A DNA stretch of 64,000 nucleotides from Ailurus styani (GCA_002007465.1 LNAC01000108.1:1378741-1442740); one strand, 5' to 3'; shown: positions 1 through 23,525, numbered from the stretch's first letter. The notes: a model not told the origin generated them from the sequence alone. Numbers and translations: made by a program.

Positions 1-164
1 ATCTACTCTATTATGGGAGATTTTCAGATTTGGGATGTCTCCTATATCATACTTTAAGAATCAGTACTCAGTTCCAAATCCTACCTTTAAGAATTTGCCA
101 GAGAAGCATGTATGATTTTTCCCCCTGGAGTCCTTAGAAAAATCAGTGCCAAATTAATGAGTTC

Positions 165-295
165 ATTCTTTCAACAAGTGTTTATTGAGTGCCAACTGTG
201 AGTGAGGCTGTGTTCCAGGCACTAGGGATACTGCAGGGAATGAGACAAAACAAAACAAAATTCCTGCCCTCATGGAGCTTACACTCATGTGTGTG
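165..295. repeat. L2-like fragment
   Basis: caagtgtttattgagtgcca ... ggcactagggatactgcagg ... gccctcatggagcttacact; typical L2 3' end wording. Confidence 0.5.
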
Positions 296-330
296 TGTGT
301 GTAGAAAATAAATATAATTTAAATTAAGTG

Positions 331-447
331 AGGTGCCTGGCTGGCACAGTCAGTAGAGTGTGTGACTCTTGATCTTGGGGTTGTGAGTTTGAGCCCCACA
401 TTGGGTGTAGAGATTACTTAAAAATAGAATCTTTAAAAAAATAATTA
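331..447 (+). mobile_element. Can-SINE, old short type
   Basis: tRNA-like head (ggtgcctggctggcacagtc) and gttgtgagtttgagccccac B-box region, no CT-rich body; ends in A-rich tail. Confidence 0.85.
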
Positions 448-732
448 AGTAAAATATGCGGTATAAGGGATGAATACTAGATAAAAAATAAAATAGGAAA
501 GTAGATAGACTCAACTCTCTTCTGTAAGCCTTTCATCTTAAAGAGCATTGGGGGTTTTGTCCCTGTTCCATGTAAATTCTGCAATTCTATATCCATTGTA
601 AGAATCCTGGGATCCCAAGAGAGTTCGTTCTGGAAAAGTCTTTCCTTTGCACATAGAGATTTTATTAAATTTGGCTCAGGTCCTCTTTTTAGTCTTCCTT
701 TCCTGCTATTATAGAAGAACCATGTTGATTTC

Positions 733-920
733 TTTTTTAATATTTTATGTATTTATTTTAGGGAGAGAGAAAGAGACTGGGGGAGGAGCAGAGGGAGAGG
801 GAGAGAAAAATCTCCAGCAGACTCATCACTGAGCACAGAGCCCAACATGGGGCTCGATCCTAGGACCCTGAGCTGAAACCAAGAGTCAGATGCTTAACCG
901 ACTGAGCCACCAGGTGTCCC
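733..920 (-). mobile_element. Can-SINE, antisense
   Basis: T-rich start, GA-rich body, ends gactgagccaccaggtgtccc. Confidence 0.88.
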
Positions 921-1117
921 AACCACGCTGACTTCTTAAGTCAATTCAGATTCATTGCAAAAGAGGCCAGACACTCAGTGGGCCTTAGAGTTCTCACTCA
1001 ATGTGTTCAAGTCTTTATTCTGTTTTGTAAAACTATATCTGTTTATATCTGGTGAGCTTAAAAGTACAGATTTTCATCTGTATGTCTGAGTGTCAATGTC
1101 TCCTTTAATCTGAGCAG

Positions 1118-10987
<9,870 letters not shown>

Positions 10988-13900
10988 GAGTCTCAGAAAA
11001 AGAACTCAACCAATTTGGCACCCCATGCAGCCTCAATATGTTTCAAATGCCTACCGCCTCTAGAGAGAGCCAAGTTGACTTCAGGTGGTCTTCTACCAGC
11101 AGCTCGGAATAGTTGCACTGAATCTCTACTTTGCAGCACTGTCTGATGCATCAACAAAATTGAGCCATTTTTTAAAAGTAATAGATACTCATAGATTGTC
11201 TTTTCTGATGCACTGGACTGAATTTTTACCTCATCATGCAAAGGCTAATCAGCCTGAACTTCCTTAAGGACTTTACAAGAAAGGTTTCTATGGAATATTT
11301 TGGTAGCTGTGGTGTTCACCGCATCCCTCTAGTCTTATAAGAGATTACTTCTTGTTTTCTGTACTCATTGAGTGGGGTGTCTGCATAAGTGGGAGAGAAA
11401 AACCAAACAATCTACTTCAGTTCAGTGTAACTTTTTAATTGTGTGGGTCCATAGACTCTTTAATGGAGATTTCTGACTTTGCCACTGTAAATGCCTTTAA
11501 CGAGCATTAATTTTTGAAAGTTTTACAGAGTTTTATTAGTTTTCCTACTTTATCTTCTCGATCTCTACAGACTTGTGCTGGTGCAAATACAGGCTGCCAG
11601 GCAATTGCACTATATTTGGCTGCAAATTCAGATGGGCAATTCTCTGATTTGGTTGGCTTTGTGAATGTGTACCACAGATGTAATGCATGTCACGGTGACA
11701 GATGACACTGCCATGGTAAAAGTACTCATGTTTTCCCCTCTTCGAAAAAAAAATCAGTTTTTAGTATTTTTCAAAGTTTTCAAAAGTGCCCATTTTATGC
11801 TGCTGTGTGGTTTGTTAGCTCTAAATGATTTTTAAACTTTTCTCATAGAAAATTAACTTTGGCAATAAGCATTTTTTAAGGTCCCTTCTCTTCCTCCCCC
11901 AACACTGTAGTTTTCTAGATGAGATTTTGGTATGATTTTATCAGCTATTTCTTATAGATCATAATCTGGCAATTTCTGAAACTGGTCTGAAAAGACATAT
12001 ATTTCCATGACTTTTTAAAGAATTATTTTTATCTGTTTTATAGTCACAGTTGGTGTCCTGTCACTTTGTTTTAAAATAAGCTAGAACCAGGATGCTTCCT
12101 TATCGGATAGGCTTTGCCAATCCTTAAGGTACATTGAGTGATGCTGCGACCTGCACAGATGTACCAGCATTTAAAACTTTTTTTCCCGGGAATCAAGGTT
12201 ACTCACACAGTCATGTGCAGTGCAAATTTTTTTGCTTCTCTTTCAACCTGAAATGTACTTGGTGGGGTTTCCTTCCTTTCACTAAACTGAAACTGCATAG
12301 CAAAGGTTGATCTTTCTTAATAGATTCTAGATCCCGCTCACAAGGAGACGGGTTCCTTTCTTGTCCAAACAAAGGGGGCTGATCTAAAGCAAGCATCAGT
12401 GAAAATGTAGGGGAAAAACGCATTTTGTATTTAGTGTAGATAACACTTTGTGAATGGACAACAGTTACATAGGGCCTTGGTAGTTCCAGCCAGTGTTTCC
12501 CAGCCCAAATTTTACTGACTTGTGATTCTCTATTCTGGAACCTCAGCCGTGAGAGCTGGGGAAGGGGATAAAAGCCCTAGAGCCACAGTCCCTATGGCTG
12601 AGGAAGGTGCTGGGGGAAGAGACAGACACAATGTGGGAAAACGACGTTGCCCCCTCTGTCTTGACACTGCTGTGGGGAAACACTGGATCTGATGGTGAAG
12701 GGTGTTTGCTTGAACTCATTAGCTGGTCCAAATCTCTTAAACTAGCCTTCTCAAAATCCCAGCAATACAAAGCACTGTTTTTTCTTCAGTCTTTTAAAGA
12801 AGCTTGTAAATACATTGAAGTTTACATTTCCATGTGCTGTTGATCAGCGGTGCCACCCGTGTTTGCTGAGACTGGTCTCTGAGAGTTTTATAATGTATAT
12901 TGAGTCCTGTAGCTCATTAGGATGACTGCAGACATCCTTCTTCTCCACATATAGTGGGATGAAACCAAGGTCTGTAATTGAGGCACAACACAGGAGTGAA
13001 GAGATGGCAGATGTTAATTTCTTACAATTTTCCTTTTCTGCAAATACCTCACTTGGATACTACAGATCAGGACATGTTGGCAAGGGGCTGGCTGCTGCTT
13101 TTATTCACGCTTGTTCAGGGAGACCTCAGAAAAAAACCTTCAGCATGGCCACCCTGGACCCAAGAGAGGAAAAACAGAAGCTTCTTTCGGAGAAGGAGGA
13201 CTGACTGGCGTCCAGGATGTGAAGAACTCTTGGTGGCTGGCTGGCTGGCCAGCGGGCACCACACCTGCACTTGAGTGCCTCGGGCTTGCTTGTTAACGCA
13301 CAGAAGTGTCACTTCTCATCATCTCTTGGCACATATGGAGCAGGGAGTGAGGCAGAGTGCCAGGAAGCCCTGATTTGCTTGCCGGCAGTTGGGCTATATG
13401 CTTGACCTTGAACTATACAGTTTGTACAACCTCAGTCAGTCCTATACACTGGGGCAAATCAGCATGGTGGTGGAGGAAAAGCCGGGAGGCCTATTTTTAT
13501 AGGAAACAGTACCTTTAAGGGGGCAAATGCTCTCGTTTTGGATGAAAGGAAAGAAATATGGAAGAACTAGGATTATTGGGGGTGGGAAAAACCTGCTGAG
13601 GGGGTGAATCTTGAAATGGTAATCACTACAGAATCAGAGTTGCAGCAATACTATTGCAAGCAAGTCTGAATGCAGAATTTCAATTTGGCTTGACGATCTG
13701 AATACGATAGCCCCTTGGGACTGACTGAATCGTTATGCATGTGTCAATCAATGGGAGGTGTGCATTCTCTAGAAGTAGATTTAGGCTGTTTGTTTTTTTT
13801 TAAATGCAGCCTGTTTAGGCACTGTCATGTGGTGTGAAAGATTGAAACGTAGCAATGCTAAAGAGTAACAATTAGGGGATAAGGAGCAGGGACATTAGGA

Positions 13901-14705
13901 GAGTGGTGAAGATCTAAATGTTGAACCAATTATGTTTTCTTAGTGTCCTTAGCTGTTGAACCCTGAGTGGTTTCTAAAGTGAACTAGCTGGCTTAGTGCA
14001 GCCAGAGTCTGGGCAGGTAGAACATATTCATTCTTACTGTAAATTCTATTTGCTGCTTCCAAAGGTGATGATTTACAGGTTCTATGTGATCTGTACTTTA
14101 GGATCTGGTGCCCAGCCTACATCAAAGCTTCTCTACCTGGCTCAGCTGTCTACCTTTCCAGTGGGAAAAGGCAACCCACTGTTTAAGAAGGCTCACCTTC
14201 TCTGCCCTGCCCTAGCAACCCTTTGTGGATGTGCTGTAAGATTTTCTTGCTCAATAGCAAGGTGGTAGCTTTGCTTTCATTTTAAGGGAGTGGAGGCTGA
14301 GGGCATTGTATCAATACTGCTTCAACTCCAAGCATTTTTCCTTATAAAATTAAAGGGAAGATCTTGTTATTGATTAAGCATTTTCTTATCCCTTGCTATT
14401 GACATTCATGCTCTTTCTATGTCTAGTGGCTGAAAATGTTTGCATTTGTTCATTTGACTAATGGTGTAATTTTGGTTTCTATATTGTTAGACCTGTAATG
14501 TTTTAAAAATGTATTTTATTAACTTTGGACTGGATGTATGTCTCTAGCAATACGAGGTACTTTCTAAACTATTAAGGGAGGGGTGGTATCCCCATGTTGA
14601 GATAAGATGATGGTTGTTTAAATTTTGCAATTTTTTTTTTGGCCTGCAGGGATATTTTGTGTTCATGTGTCCAAAAGAGAATAAATTGGCATTCTTGTGC
14701 CAAAA
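10988..14705 (+). other. AGO4: AGO4 3' untranslated region
   Basis: About 3.7 kb of AT-moderate sequence from the AGO4 stop to a poly(A) signal. It contains no recognisable SINE or L1 copy, in contrast with both flanks, which fits a retained 3'UTR. ORFs inside are short and unrelated to known proteins. Confidence 0.8.
14680..14685 (+). terminator. AGO4: AGO4 polyadenylation signal AATAAA
   Basis: Canonical AATAAA, followed about 25 nt later by a GT/T-rich element (gttgtttttgttgtc, from about 14706). This spacing is typical of a mammalian cleavage site, predicted at about 14700-14705. An ATTAAA variant near 14348 could be an upstream alternative. Confidence 0.75.
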
Positions 14706-15337
14706 GTTGTTTTTGTTGTCAATTGTCTAATACATATAGAGTATATTGTAATGGTAACACACATCGTTGCTTTTAAGTTTCCTCAATTTAAGAAATTTGA
14801 GAAAGAACAGAGAGGAAACTGTGTTTTTAACTCCTGGGTCTCCTTATCTTTAGAAATTGATATTTGGAAATTTTAGAAGAGCTTCTCAGCAAAATTTCAT
14901 ACATGAAAACTTTTATAAGATTCATCAGGGTTCTCGGTATAGCTCTTAATGGGAAGATCTATTTAAGTGAAGTTTTGAGAAAAATCTCCAGTCTCCAGAG
15001 GGCAGTATGGCCCACATACTTTAAGACTGAATTCTCCAGAGGAGGAGCTCCCTAAATTCACCCAACCTGGAGCCATCCAGTTTCAAGTCTTTAAAAAATT
15101 CTCACCATATCCAGGGGGAGTCACTGCAGAAATAATACAGAGATTTGCATGATATGGCACTTATACTCAGTGAATTTATGGTTTACCAGAGAGCACGTTC
15201 TGCATACAACTAACTTTACTACAGGTAGTTGTTTTTTCCACCACTACAATATCCGCCTCTCTATATTTATCCATTGTCAAACATTTATCACAAACCCAAT
15301 ACATGCCAAGCTCTGCTCGGAACATGTAAGAGTAAAA

Positions 15338-15750
15338 TCTTTTTTAAAAATATTTTATTTACTTATTAGAGAGAGAAAGAGAGAGAGCACAAGCAGGGGG
15401 AGCACAGGCAGAGGGAGAAGCAGGCTCCCCACTGAGCATGGAGCCCGCTGCAGGATTCCATCCAAGAACCTGGGATCAGGGCGCCTGGGTGGCTCAGTGG
15501 GTTAAAGCCTCTGCTTTCGGCCCAGGTCATGATCTCAGGGTCCTGGGATCGAGGCCCGCATCGGGCTCTCTGCTCGGCAGGGAGCCTGCTTCCCCCTCTC
15601 TCTCTCTGCCTGCCTCTCTGCCTCCTTGTGATCTCTCTCCCGCTGTGAAATAAATAAATAAAATCTTTAAAAAAAAAAAAAAAAAAAAGAACCTGGGATC
15701 ATGGCCTGAGCTGAAGGCAGATGTTTAACCGACAGCCACCCAGGCGGCCC
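15338..15750 (-). mobile_element. Old antisense Can-SINE split by a younger sense Can-SINE
   Basis: Outer copy halves 15338-15479 and 15689-15750; together they form one antisense SINE ending gccacccaggcggccc. Confidence 0.9.
15480..15688 (+). mobile_element. Young Can-SINE inserted in an older SINE
   Basis: gggcgcctgggtggctcagt head, CT body, long A tail. Target duplication aagaacctgggatca flanks it. Confidence 0.95.
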
Positions 15751-17769
15751 AGAAAGGTAAAAATCTCAATCCTTCAAAGAGTTCGTTGGAATATGGCATG
15801 GGGCGGCGAGGCAGTGAGATTAACATTACCTGAGTGTGTAGTATAACTGGTCAATTTATATTGACGTCTTTAATCCCAGCAACAGTCCTTTGAGGTTGAT
15901 AACGGTATACCCTTTTTAAAGATGAGGAGCCCACTTCAAAGAGGTTAAATCACAGTTTCCTAGAATTGAACCCAGGCCTGTCTAATTATTACTCCTGTGG
16001 CTGAGCACAAAATGATGGGAACTTAGAAAGGGAAATAACTTCTGGGGAGTCAAGAAAGACTTTACAGTAGTGGTGAATCTGGGGATAGGTGAGCAGGAGT
16101 TTGGCAGGTGGACAAGGAGAGGATAAGGGGTTGCTTAACACAATATTCCCTTACAGTAGATTGTAGTAGCTATAATTTTTGTCTATCCAAATGCTTTCCC
16201 TTATTTCTCCTTTGGGTGATTGAATATCTCATGGGAATCTCATTTTGTGTGTGTGTCTGAGGTGAATCTAAACGCCCTTCCCACATTGTCCCCCACAATG
16301 GGTGTCACGTTCATGTCCATCCTTGAATCAGGCACTGGGGGACGTGCACCAGCTCGTGTGTCCACTCCTTAGAGAGAGAGGTGTGTGTGCGCGCGTGTGA
16401 GGGGTAGTATAGCCAGTAAGTAGGAGAGGCACAGACTGATCAGCACCATTACAAGCCACATGCCTCTCTCTCCATCTCTTGGCTCTGATTTCCTCTATGT
16501 TGACTTTATTCTCCAGAGGATAGTGGCAAATATTTAAGGAGAAAAGTGACAAAGGCAGATGAGGAAAGTAGCAACTATATTGCAAGTTGACTGGGGAAGA
16601 AAATAGATTAGTTTAACAAACATTTCTGGAGCTTCTGTTATATAGTAGGAACCGTAAAGATGAAAGACACAAGTTCTGGCCACGGAAACGTTCATTTGTA
16701 AACTTGGGGCCACACATGTAACAAGGTAGATTTGAGAGTTAAGTGCCACAAGAAATATACACATGGAAACATGGGATCACTTGGAGAGTTTCCTAATCCA
16801 GATGGGGGATAAAGGAAGGCTTCTTGGAGGAAATGATGACTGAGCTGACCCATAAAAAATAAATATGAATTTTATAAATTAACAAGGTGGAAGAAAGCAT
16901 TCTACGAATTCTTGTCTTGGGCAAAGTCACAAAGAGAAAAAAGATGATGACTTATTTGGATGAATTACAAGTGATTTCAGTACTCTTAGTTTACAAAGGC
17001 TGAGGGAGGAAGAGGGGATGGTAAGGTTGTATGATAAAGGCAAACACTAGTTCCTGACAGGATAGGACATAAATGGCATGCTAAGGGGCAGGGGTGTTAA
17101 AGTTTATCCACAGGTGCAAGGCTATAACGCAGTCCGATTTGTGTCTGTTATGCTGTCAGTAGTGCTGTGGGGAGGTTGAAGCTGAAGTTTTGCTGAAGGG
17201 AAGTTAGAGTTTTATTGTAATAGCCCAAGCAAAAGATGATGAGACTTGAACTTGAGCAGTGATAGTGCAGTTGGAGAGAAGGAATGAACACAAGAGATAC
17301 TCAGAAAGCAGAACTTGTTGAAAGTGGACTTAGAGAGTAAGGGGAAGAAGGCAGATTCCTTAGGACTCTCAGGTTTCTGGCTGGTGTAGCTGGATTCAAA
17401 ATAATGCTACTGAGAGTATGAACACAGAAGAAGAAGAAGCAAATTTGTGATTTGTGGGAAGGAAAAAAGTGGTAAGTGCAGTTTGGGACAAAATGGATTT
17501 GAAGGCAGTGCATGTGTACTGGAGGAAGAGTTTAGGAGCCATCACTATACAGGTAGTAATGAAAACCATACGTGTGTTCAGGGAGATTATTCAGGGCAAG
17601 AAGAAATGAGAAGTATGGATTCCCAGGAAAGACAAATACTGAAAGGGTGGACACAGGAAGAAGCACATCCAAAGGAGAATAAGAAATGCATGAAGAAATA
17701 AAAGAGAAATGCACAAAGAAATCAAAGGAAAAGAGCATTTCACTAAGTATACATAGGATAGGGAGTTGC

Positions 17770-17900
17770 TGTGTGATACTGGACAAGTTACTTAACCTCT
17801 TCTAACTTCAGTTTTCCCATTCATGAAGTAGAAAGTACTAGTATTTGCATTCTGGGGTTTTAAGTATTAAATGAGATAATATATGTCATGTCTTGGAAGC
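17770..17900. repeat. MIR-like fragment
   Basis: gtgatactggacaagttact, taacttcagttttcccattc, aaatgagataatatatgtc: the MIR core wording. Confidence 0.55.
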
Positions 17901-18344
17901 ACTTAGGTGTAAGCTACAAAGAAGGAAATGATCAACTATCAAATATCATATAGCAAGACAAAATCTGAAAAGTGCCCATTGGAATTTGTAGCACGGAGAT
18001 CATGGGTGACCCTGGTGGAAGCAACATCTGAGGGTGGAGGGGGCCGAAGCCCAACCACAGAGATCTAAAGAATCTACAGAATGTACCTTCTAGCTAACAG
18101 TTTGGATGTTTGGGGGAAGTGAATTCTGACGTTGGCTGGAGTGAGAAGTAGGTTCATTTTTCAGAATGGAGAGATTTGAGCACATTTACACCCTAGGAGA
18201 CGAGTCAGTGGAGAAGGAAAAATTGGCAATATTGGAAAGAAAAAAGATGAATGTTGGAGGAAGAACTGGAATGAAGTAGGAGGGAATGAGATCCAATGTA
18301 CAAGTGGAAAAAACTGGGAGAGGGAGGAAGCCATGCTGTATAAT

Positions 18345-19480
18345 CTTCTATATTTTTTTGAAGTATAATATAGCAAGGTATCCAGATCTTAAGTGTATGT
18401 AGCTCAAATTTTCACAAAGCAAACACATTCATGTAACTCCCACCCATATTTAAAAACACAAGTTTACCAGTGCCCCAGAAAGCCCCTGAGCACCCCTTCC
18501 TAGTTGTTACCTGAGCCCACTCTCCCCAAAGATAATCACTATCTTGAGTTAGGTAGTTCTGTTTGCTTTGGAGTTCATATAAATGGAATCATTCAGAATG
18601 TACTCATTTGTTTCTGGCTTCTTTTGGTCAATTATGTGGTTGTGACATTTGTCCATGTTCTTGCACATAACAGATATGTCTTCCTTTTTACTGCTGTATA
18701 ATACTCCATTGTATGGATATATCACCACCCTTTAGCCAGATTATAGACAGTTAGGTTGCTTCTCTTTGGTTATTGTGAGTAATGTTGCTATGAACATGGA
18801 TATACAAATATCTCTTCGAGACCCTGCTTTCAATTATTTTAGGTATATACCCAGAAGTGAAGTTGCTGGATCATATATTAATTCTGAGTGTAATTTTTTG
18901 AGGAACTACCATACTGTTTCCCACAGCACATGGACTATTTTACATTCCCACCAGCAATGCACAGGGATCCCAATTTCTCTATTTCCTTTCTCTATTTCTC
19001 CCTCCAGGTTCTCCAGTTCATCCTTCCTGGGGACACTTGTTATTTTCTCTTTTTGTTTTTTAGTTTTCTAAATAATAGCCATCCTAATGAGTATGAAATG
19101 ACATCTCATTGTGGTTCTGACTTATATTTCCTTAATGATTAGTGATTGTCGAGCATCTTCTCATGTGCTTATTAGCCATTTATGTATCTTCTTTTTTTTA
19201 TTTATTTGACAGAGAGATCGCAAGTAGGCAGAGAGGCAGGCAGAGAGAGAGAGGAAGCAGGCTCCCTGCTGAACAGAGAGCCCAATGTGGGGCTCGATCC
19301 CAGGACCCTGAGATCATGACCTGAGCCGAAGACAGAGGTTTCACCCACTGAGCTACCCAGGCCCCTCATTTGTGTATCTTCTTGGGAGAAATGTCTATTC
19401 TAGTCCTTTGCCCATTTTTTAATTGTGTTGTTTAATTTTTGAAGGACAACTTTAATAGGTCATATGTAGTTCGATGAGTT
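18345..19480 (-). mobile_element. L1 3' region, antisense, with nested SINE
   Basis: The + strand reads the complement of the L1 3' end (atactccattgtatgga, cataccatactgtttcccac-like blocks), continuing after the SINE at 19192-19367. Confidence 0.7.
19192..19367 (-). mobile_element. Can-SINE inside L1
   Basis: Antisense, young body; flanked by atttatgtatcttct / atttgtgtatcttct, a target duplication with one mismatch. Confidence 0.92.
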
Positions 19481-19576
19481 TTTTTCTTTGCTTTGAAGAT
19501 GTTATTCTACTGTCTTTTAGCTTCCATTTTTCTGTTGGGAATTCAGCTATCAGCTCCTTTGAAGTTGTGATGGTGA

Positions 19577-19779
19577 ATTTTTTTTTAAAGATTTTATTTA
19601 TTTATTTATTTGACAGAGAGAGAGAGAGATCACAAGTAGGCAGAGCGGCAGGCAGAGAGAGATGAGGAAGCAGGCTCCCCACTGAGCAGGGAGCCTGATG
19701 TGGGACTTGATCCCAGGACCCTGAGATCATGATCTGAGCCGAAGGTGGAGGTTTAACCACTGAGCCACCCAGGTGCCCT
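19577..19779 (-). mobile_element. Can-SINE, young subtype, antisense
   Basis: Flanked by tgtgatggtgaatttt and tgtgatggttaatttt; inserted at the left end of the LTR-like repeat that follows. Confidence 0.92.
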
Positions 19780-20280
19780 GTGATGGTTAATTTTATGTGT
19801 CAAATTGACTAGACTAAGGGATGCTAAGATAGCTGGTGAAACATTATTTCTTGGTGTGTCTTGAGGGTGTTCCTGAAAGAGATCAGCATTTGAATCAGTA
19901 GAATGAATAAAGAGACCTGTACTCATCAATGTGGGCAGACATCATCCAATAAATTCAGGGTCCAACCAGAACAAAAAGGCAAAGAACAGCAAATTTACTC
20001 TCTTTCTTCTTGGGCATCAGAGTTCCTGATTCTGGGGACTTACACCAGTGGCCTCTGGTTCTCAGGTCTTTAAGCTCAGACTGGTTCCTCAGCTTGCACA
20101 GAGCACATTGTGGGACTTTTGGGCCTCCATAACTGCATTAGCCCTATATTCCTATTATATACATGTAATTCCTATTATATACATAGTTCCTATTAAATAT
20201 AATACCTGTATCTATATCTCTCTCTATATATCTTCCATTAGTTCTATTTCTCTGGAGATTTCTAATATAGAAAGTAACTG
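19780..20280 (+). repeat. Mammal-wide interspersed repeat, probably MaLR-type LTR
   Basis: Recalled consensus features: ggttaattttatgtgtcaaattgact start, middle with atcatccaat, end ttctatttctctggaga. Family name uncertain. Confidence 0.5.
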
Positions 20281-20360
20281 CCCTTTTTCTGCTGGTTGCT
20301 TTTAGTATCTTCTCTTTCTTTTTTATTTTCAACACTTTTACTATAAAAGGGCCTAGGTAG

Positions 20361-20568
20361 GGACGCCTGGGTGGCTCAGTGGGTTAAGCCTCTGCCTTCG
20401 GCTCAGATCATGATCTCAGGGTCCTGGGATCAAGGCCCACATCAGGCTCTCTGCTCAGAGGGAGTCTGCTTACCGCCCTGCCCCCCTGCCTGCCTCTCTG
20501 CCTACTTGTGATCTCTCTCTCTCTCTCTCTCCCTCCATCAAATAAATAAGTAAAATTAAAAATAAAGG
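20361..20568 (+). mobile_element. Can-SINE, young subtype, sense
   Basis: ggacgcctgggtggctcagt head, (ct)n body. Target duplication ggcctaggta. Confidence 0.93.
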
Positions 20569-21090
20569 GGGGCCTAGGTATCTTTATATTTAGCCTGCTT
20601 GATGCTTTGTCTTTCATTTTTGTGAAATCGGCACATAGCGTCTGGCACACAGTAGATGTTCTTTAATGTATGTCACGCACATGAAATCCACAGATTACCA
20701 CAGATATTTAAGGAGGTAATACTTGAAAATCCCTCTACCCCAAATTTTGTTCTCCCAGTGATCCTATCTTATCTTATTCTGAACTCTAGTCTCTGTGATC
20801 TCCTTCCTTGACCCTGCTCTTTGTCTCTAGACTTGGTTGTCATTTGAACTTGGTTTGGTTTCTCTTACGTTTAATCTTGCTTTTTCCAGCTGCTTTCACT
20901 TGGCTGCCCTCAGAATCTCAGTGTCCTTTGTGACATCAATTCCCCACCCCCAACCCCAAGTTTGTGTGTGTGTGTATGAATGGCAGTTCTGACATTAGGA
21001 ATAATAGAGTTTTAAAATTCTTGTTAAAAAAGATACCACACACAATGGCAATTTATTTCAAATATTACCTTCCAATGCACACACATTTCT

Positions 21091-21298
21091 TTCTTTTTTT
21101 TATAAAGATTATTTATTTATTTACTTATTTGACACAGAGAAAGAGATCACAAGCAGGCAGAGAGGCAGACACAGAGAGAGGAGGAAGCAGGCTCCCTGCT
21201 GAGCAGGGAGCCCGATGCAGGGCTCGATCCCAGGACCCTGAGATCATGACCTGAGCCGAAGGCAGAGGTTTTAAACCACTGAGCCACCCAGGTGCCCC
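21091..21298 (-). mobile_element. Can-SINE, young subtype, antisense
   Basis: Target duplication tgcacacacatttct at both ends. Confidence 0.93.
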
Positions 21299-22441
21299 TG
21301 CACACACATTTCTATATAGTTGTATTCTTAATGCATACAGGATTTTGTATTCTATTATTTCACTATTATGTAATGTATAGCTTTCCTTTTTCAAGACTGA
21401 AGTCATGTCATTTTGCAGTCATAATAATTCATTTGGCAAACATTTAACGAATACCTGCTGCTTGCCTGACGTTGTGTTAGGCCCTGGGGCTACAAAGATA
21501 AGTAAAGTTCGTTTTTTCTTTATGCTTTTGAGAGTTTTGTTTTATTCATGCTTTTGAGACTTTTATATGCTTACTGGAGGAAGGGGAGGAGGAGGAAAGG
21601 GAAGGCTATGTCAAAAAAGGAGAGCAGCTAAGTATTGCCACATGTACCACAGGAAATGCAATATGGACACATTGGAGGGAATATCAGAAGTTGTCATGAA
21701 GGCAGGAAGCCTTGAGCTGAGTTTTGAAACAAGTAGGTTTCACCAGTCAGATGAAGGAGATGTTGAGGTTTTAGGGGGTTAATAAATCATACCCTCTTCC
21801 GTACACCAGTTCAGAACCAACTGAAAGATGGACATAGATATCACATAGTTGGACAAAGAGCAAGATGTCAGCTTTATTGCTGGTAAGACTTAGATAAGAT
21901 GCCTTGCTTAGAAGTGAGAACAAATGGGAATGCTAACATTGCCCTTTATTTAGCATGCTTACCTTCACAGCAAACACAGGAGAACCTTGATTTTCCACGC
22001 AAGAAAAGAGTCTACTAAGGGATTAAGTCTACCTAATCGCTTAAGCGATTAAAAACTTTAGAATAAAATTGAGATTTTTAAAAAAAAATCCCATTCAAAC
22101 AGCATCAAAAATATAAAATGCTTAGGGATAAATTTGAAAAAAGATGAAAAGATGTGCTAGATCTGTACACTGAAAACTAGAAAATATTGCTGGTGGAAAT
22201 TAAAGAAGATCTTCATAAATGAAGAGATATACTATTATCATGGATCAGAAGACTTAAAAGTGTTAAGGTATTATGTGTACTCAAATTCATCTCTAGTTCT
22301 AACACTATCCCCATCAAAACTTGGCAGGCTTTTGGTATAAATTTACAACTGATTTTAAAATTTATATTGAAATGCAAAGGACCTAAAATAACCCAAAAAC
22401 AACTTTGAAAAGAAGAACATTGTTGGAGAACTTATGCCACC

Positions 22442-23051
22442 TGTGGAGGATGAATTCTAAGATGGTCCCATGATCCCTACCTCCTCATGTTCAGGTTTTT
22501 GTATAATTCCCTCCCCTTGAATATGGATAAGACCTCTGATTTGCTTCATACCAATCAAACATGGTAAAGGTGATGGGGTGTCATTTTGTGATTTACATTA
22601 AGTTATTTAATACTGTCTTGCTAACAGACTCACTCTAAAGTACCTCTCTCTCTCTGCCTCTCTCACTACCTGCCCCCCCACTTTCCTACTGCTTTTAACC
22701 ATGTTGGGAAAGCCCAGGTGACAAGGAATTGTGAGGGGGCGTCTAGGAGCCAATGGTGGCCTCCAGCCACTAGCTAACAAAAAACGGAAGCTCTTGGCTA
22801 TACAGCTGTAATGAACTGAGTGCTGCTAACAAGTACACAAGCTGGAAAGTAGATTTTTTTCCCTAGTCAAGCCTCTAGATGAGAACCCAGCCCCGGCCTA
22901 TACTTTGACTGCACCCTGTGAGATGCTAAGCAGAGGATCTAGCTAAGCTATGCTTGGACTCCTGACCCACAGAGAATGAGAGATAATAAATGTATGTTAT
23001 TTTAAGCTTCCAAATTTGTGAGTTTTTATGTAACAATACATAACTAGTACA
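22442..23051 (+). mobile_element. Solo LTR (probably MaLR/MLT1-like) nested in L1 ORF2
   Basis: Begins TGTGG, ends ACA; includes aagatggtcccatgatccct and gagataataaatg near the end, as in MaLR LTRs. The L1 reading resumes directly after it. Possible degraded 5-bp duplication ccacc/atacc. Confidence 0.6.
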
Positions 23052-23143
23052 ATACCTGATCTTGAGACTTATAAAGATGCTATAATCAAGACAGTGTGGT
23101 ATTGGCATAAAGATGGACAGATGCATAAAACAGAAATAGATCC

Positions 23144-23184
<41 letters not shown>
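23144..23184. repeat. (AT)n microsatellite
   Basis: About 20 uninterrupted AT units within L1. Confidence 0.95.
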
Positions 23185-23187
<3 letters not shown>

Positions 23188-23416
23188 CAACTGATTTGCA
23201 ACACAAGTGCCTGGGCAATTTAATGGGGGCAATCTTTTCAACAACTTGTTGGGGGGAGAAAGAAGAATCTTGACCTTTATTTCTCACTATATACAAAAAA
23301 TAGCTCAAAATGGATCAAAGACCTAAATGTAAAAGCTAAAAACTTCTAAACCTATAAAACTTCCAGAAGAAGACATGGAAGAAAACCTTAGTGACCTTGC
23401 ATTTGACAAAGTTGCT

Positions 23417-23525
23417 TTTTTTTTATTTTATTTTTTAGTAATCTCTACACCCAACATGGGGCTTGAACCCACAACCCTGAGATCAAGAGTTGCATTCTTC
23501 ACCAAATGAGCCAGCCAGGCACCCC
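23417..23525 (-). mobile_element. Can-SINE, old short type, in L1
   Basis: agtaatctctacacccaaca ... gagccagccaggcacccc. Confidence 0.85.

Larger units (their letters stand above)
1..1117 (+). other. AGO4: AGO4 intron (partial): L2-like fragment and two Can-SINEs
   Basis: No exon of AGO4 was found here; the preceding exon (ending VPHQR in the family) lies left of the window. The content is an L2-like piece at about 165-295, a short (TG)n run near 288-302, and two Can-SINEs. Confidence 0.8.

Noticed and set aside
22926..23204. 92-codon ORF with Tyr-Ile repeats
   Set aside because: Created by the (AT)n microsatellite.
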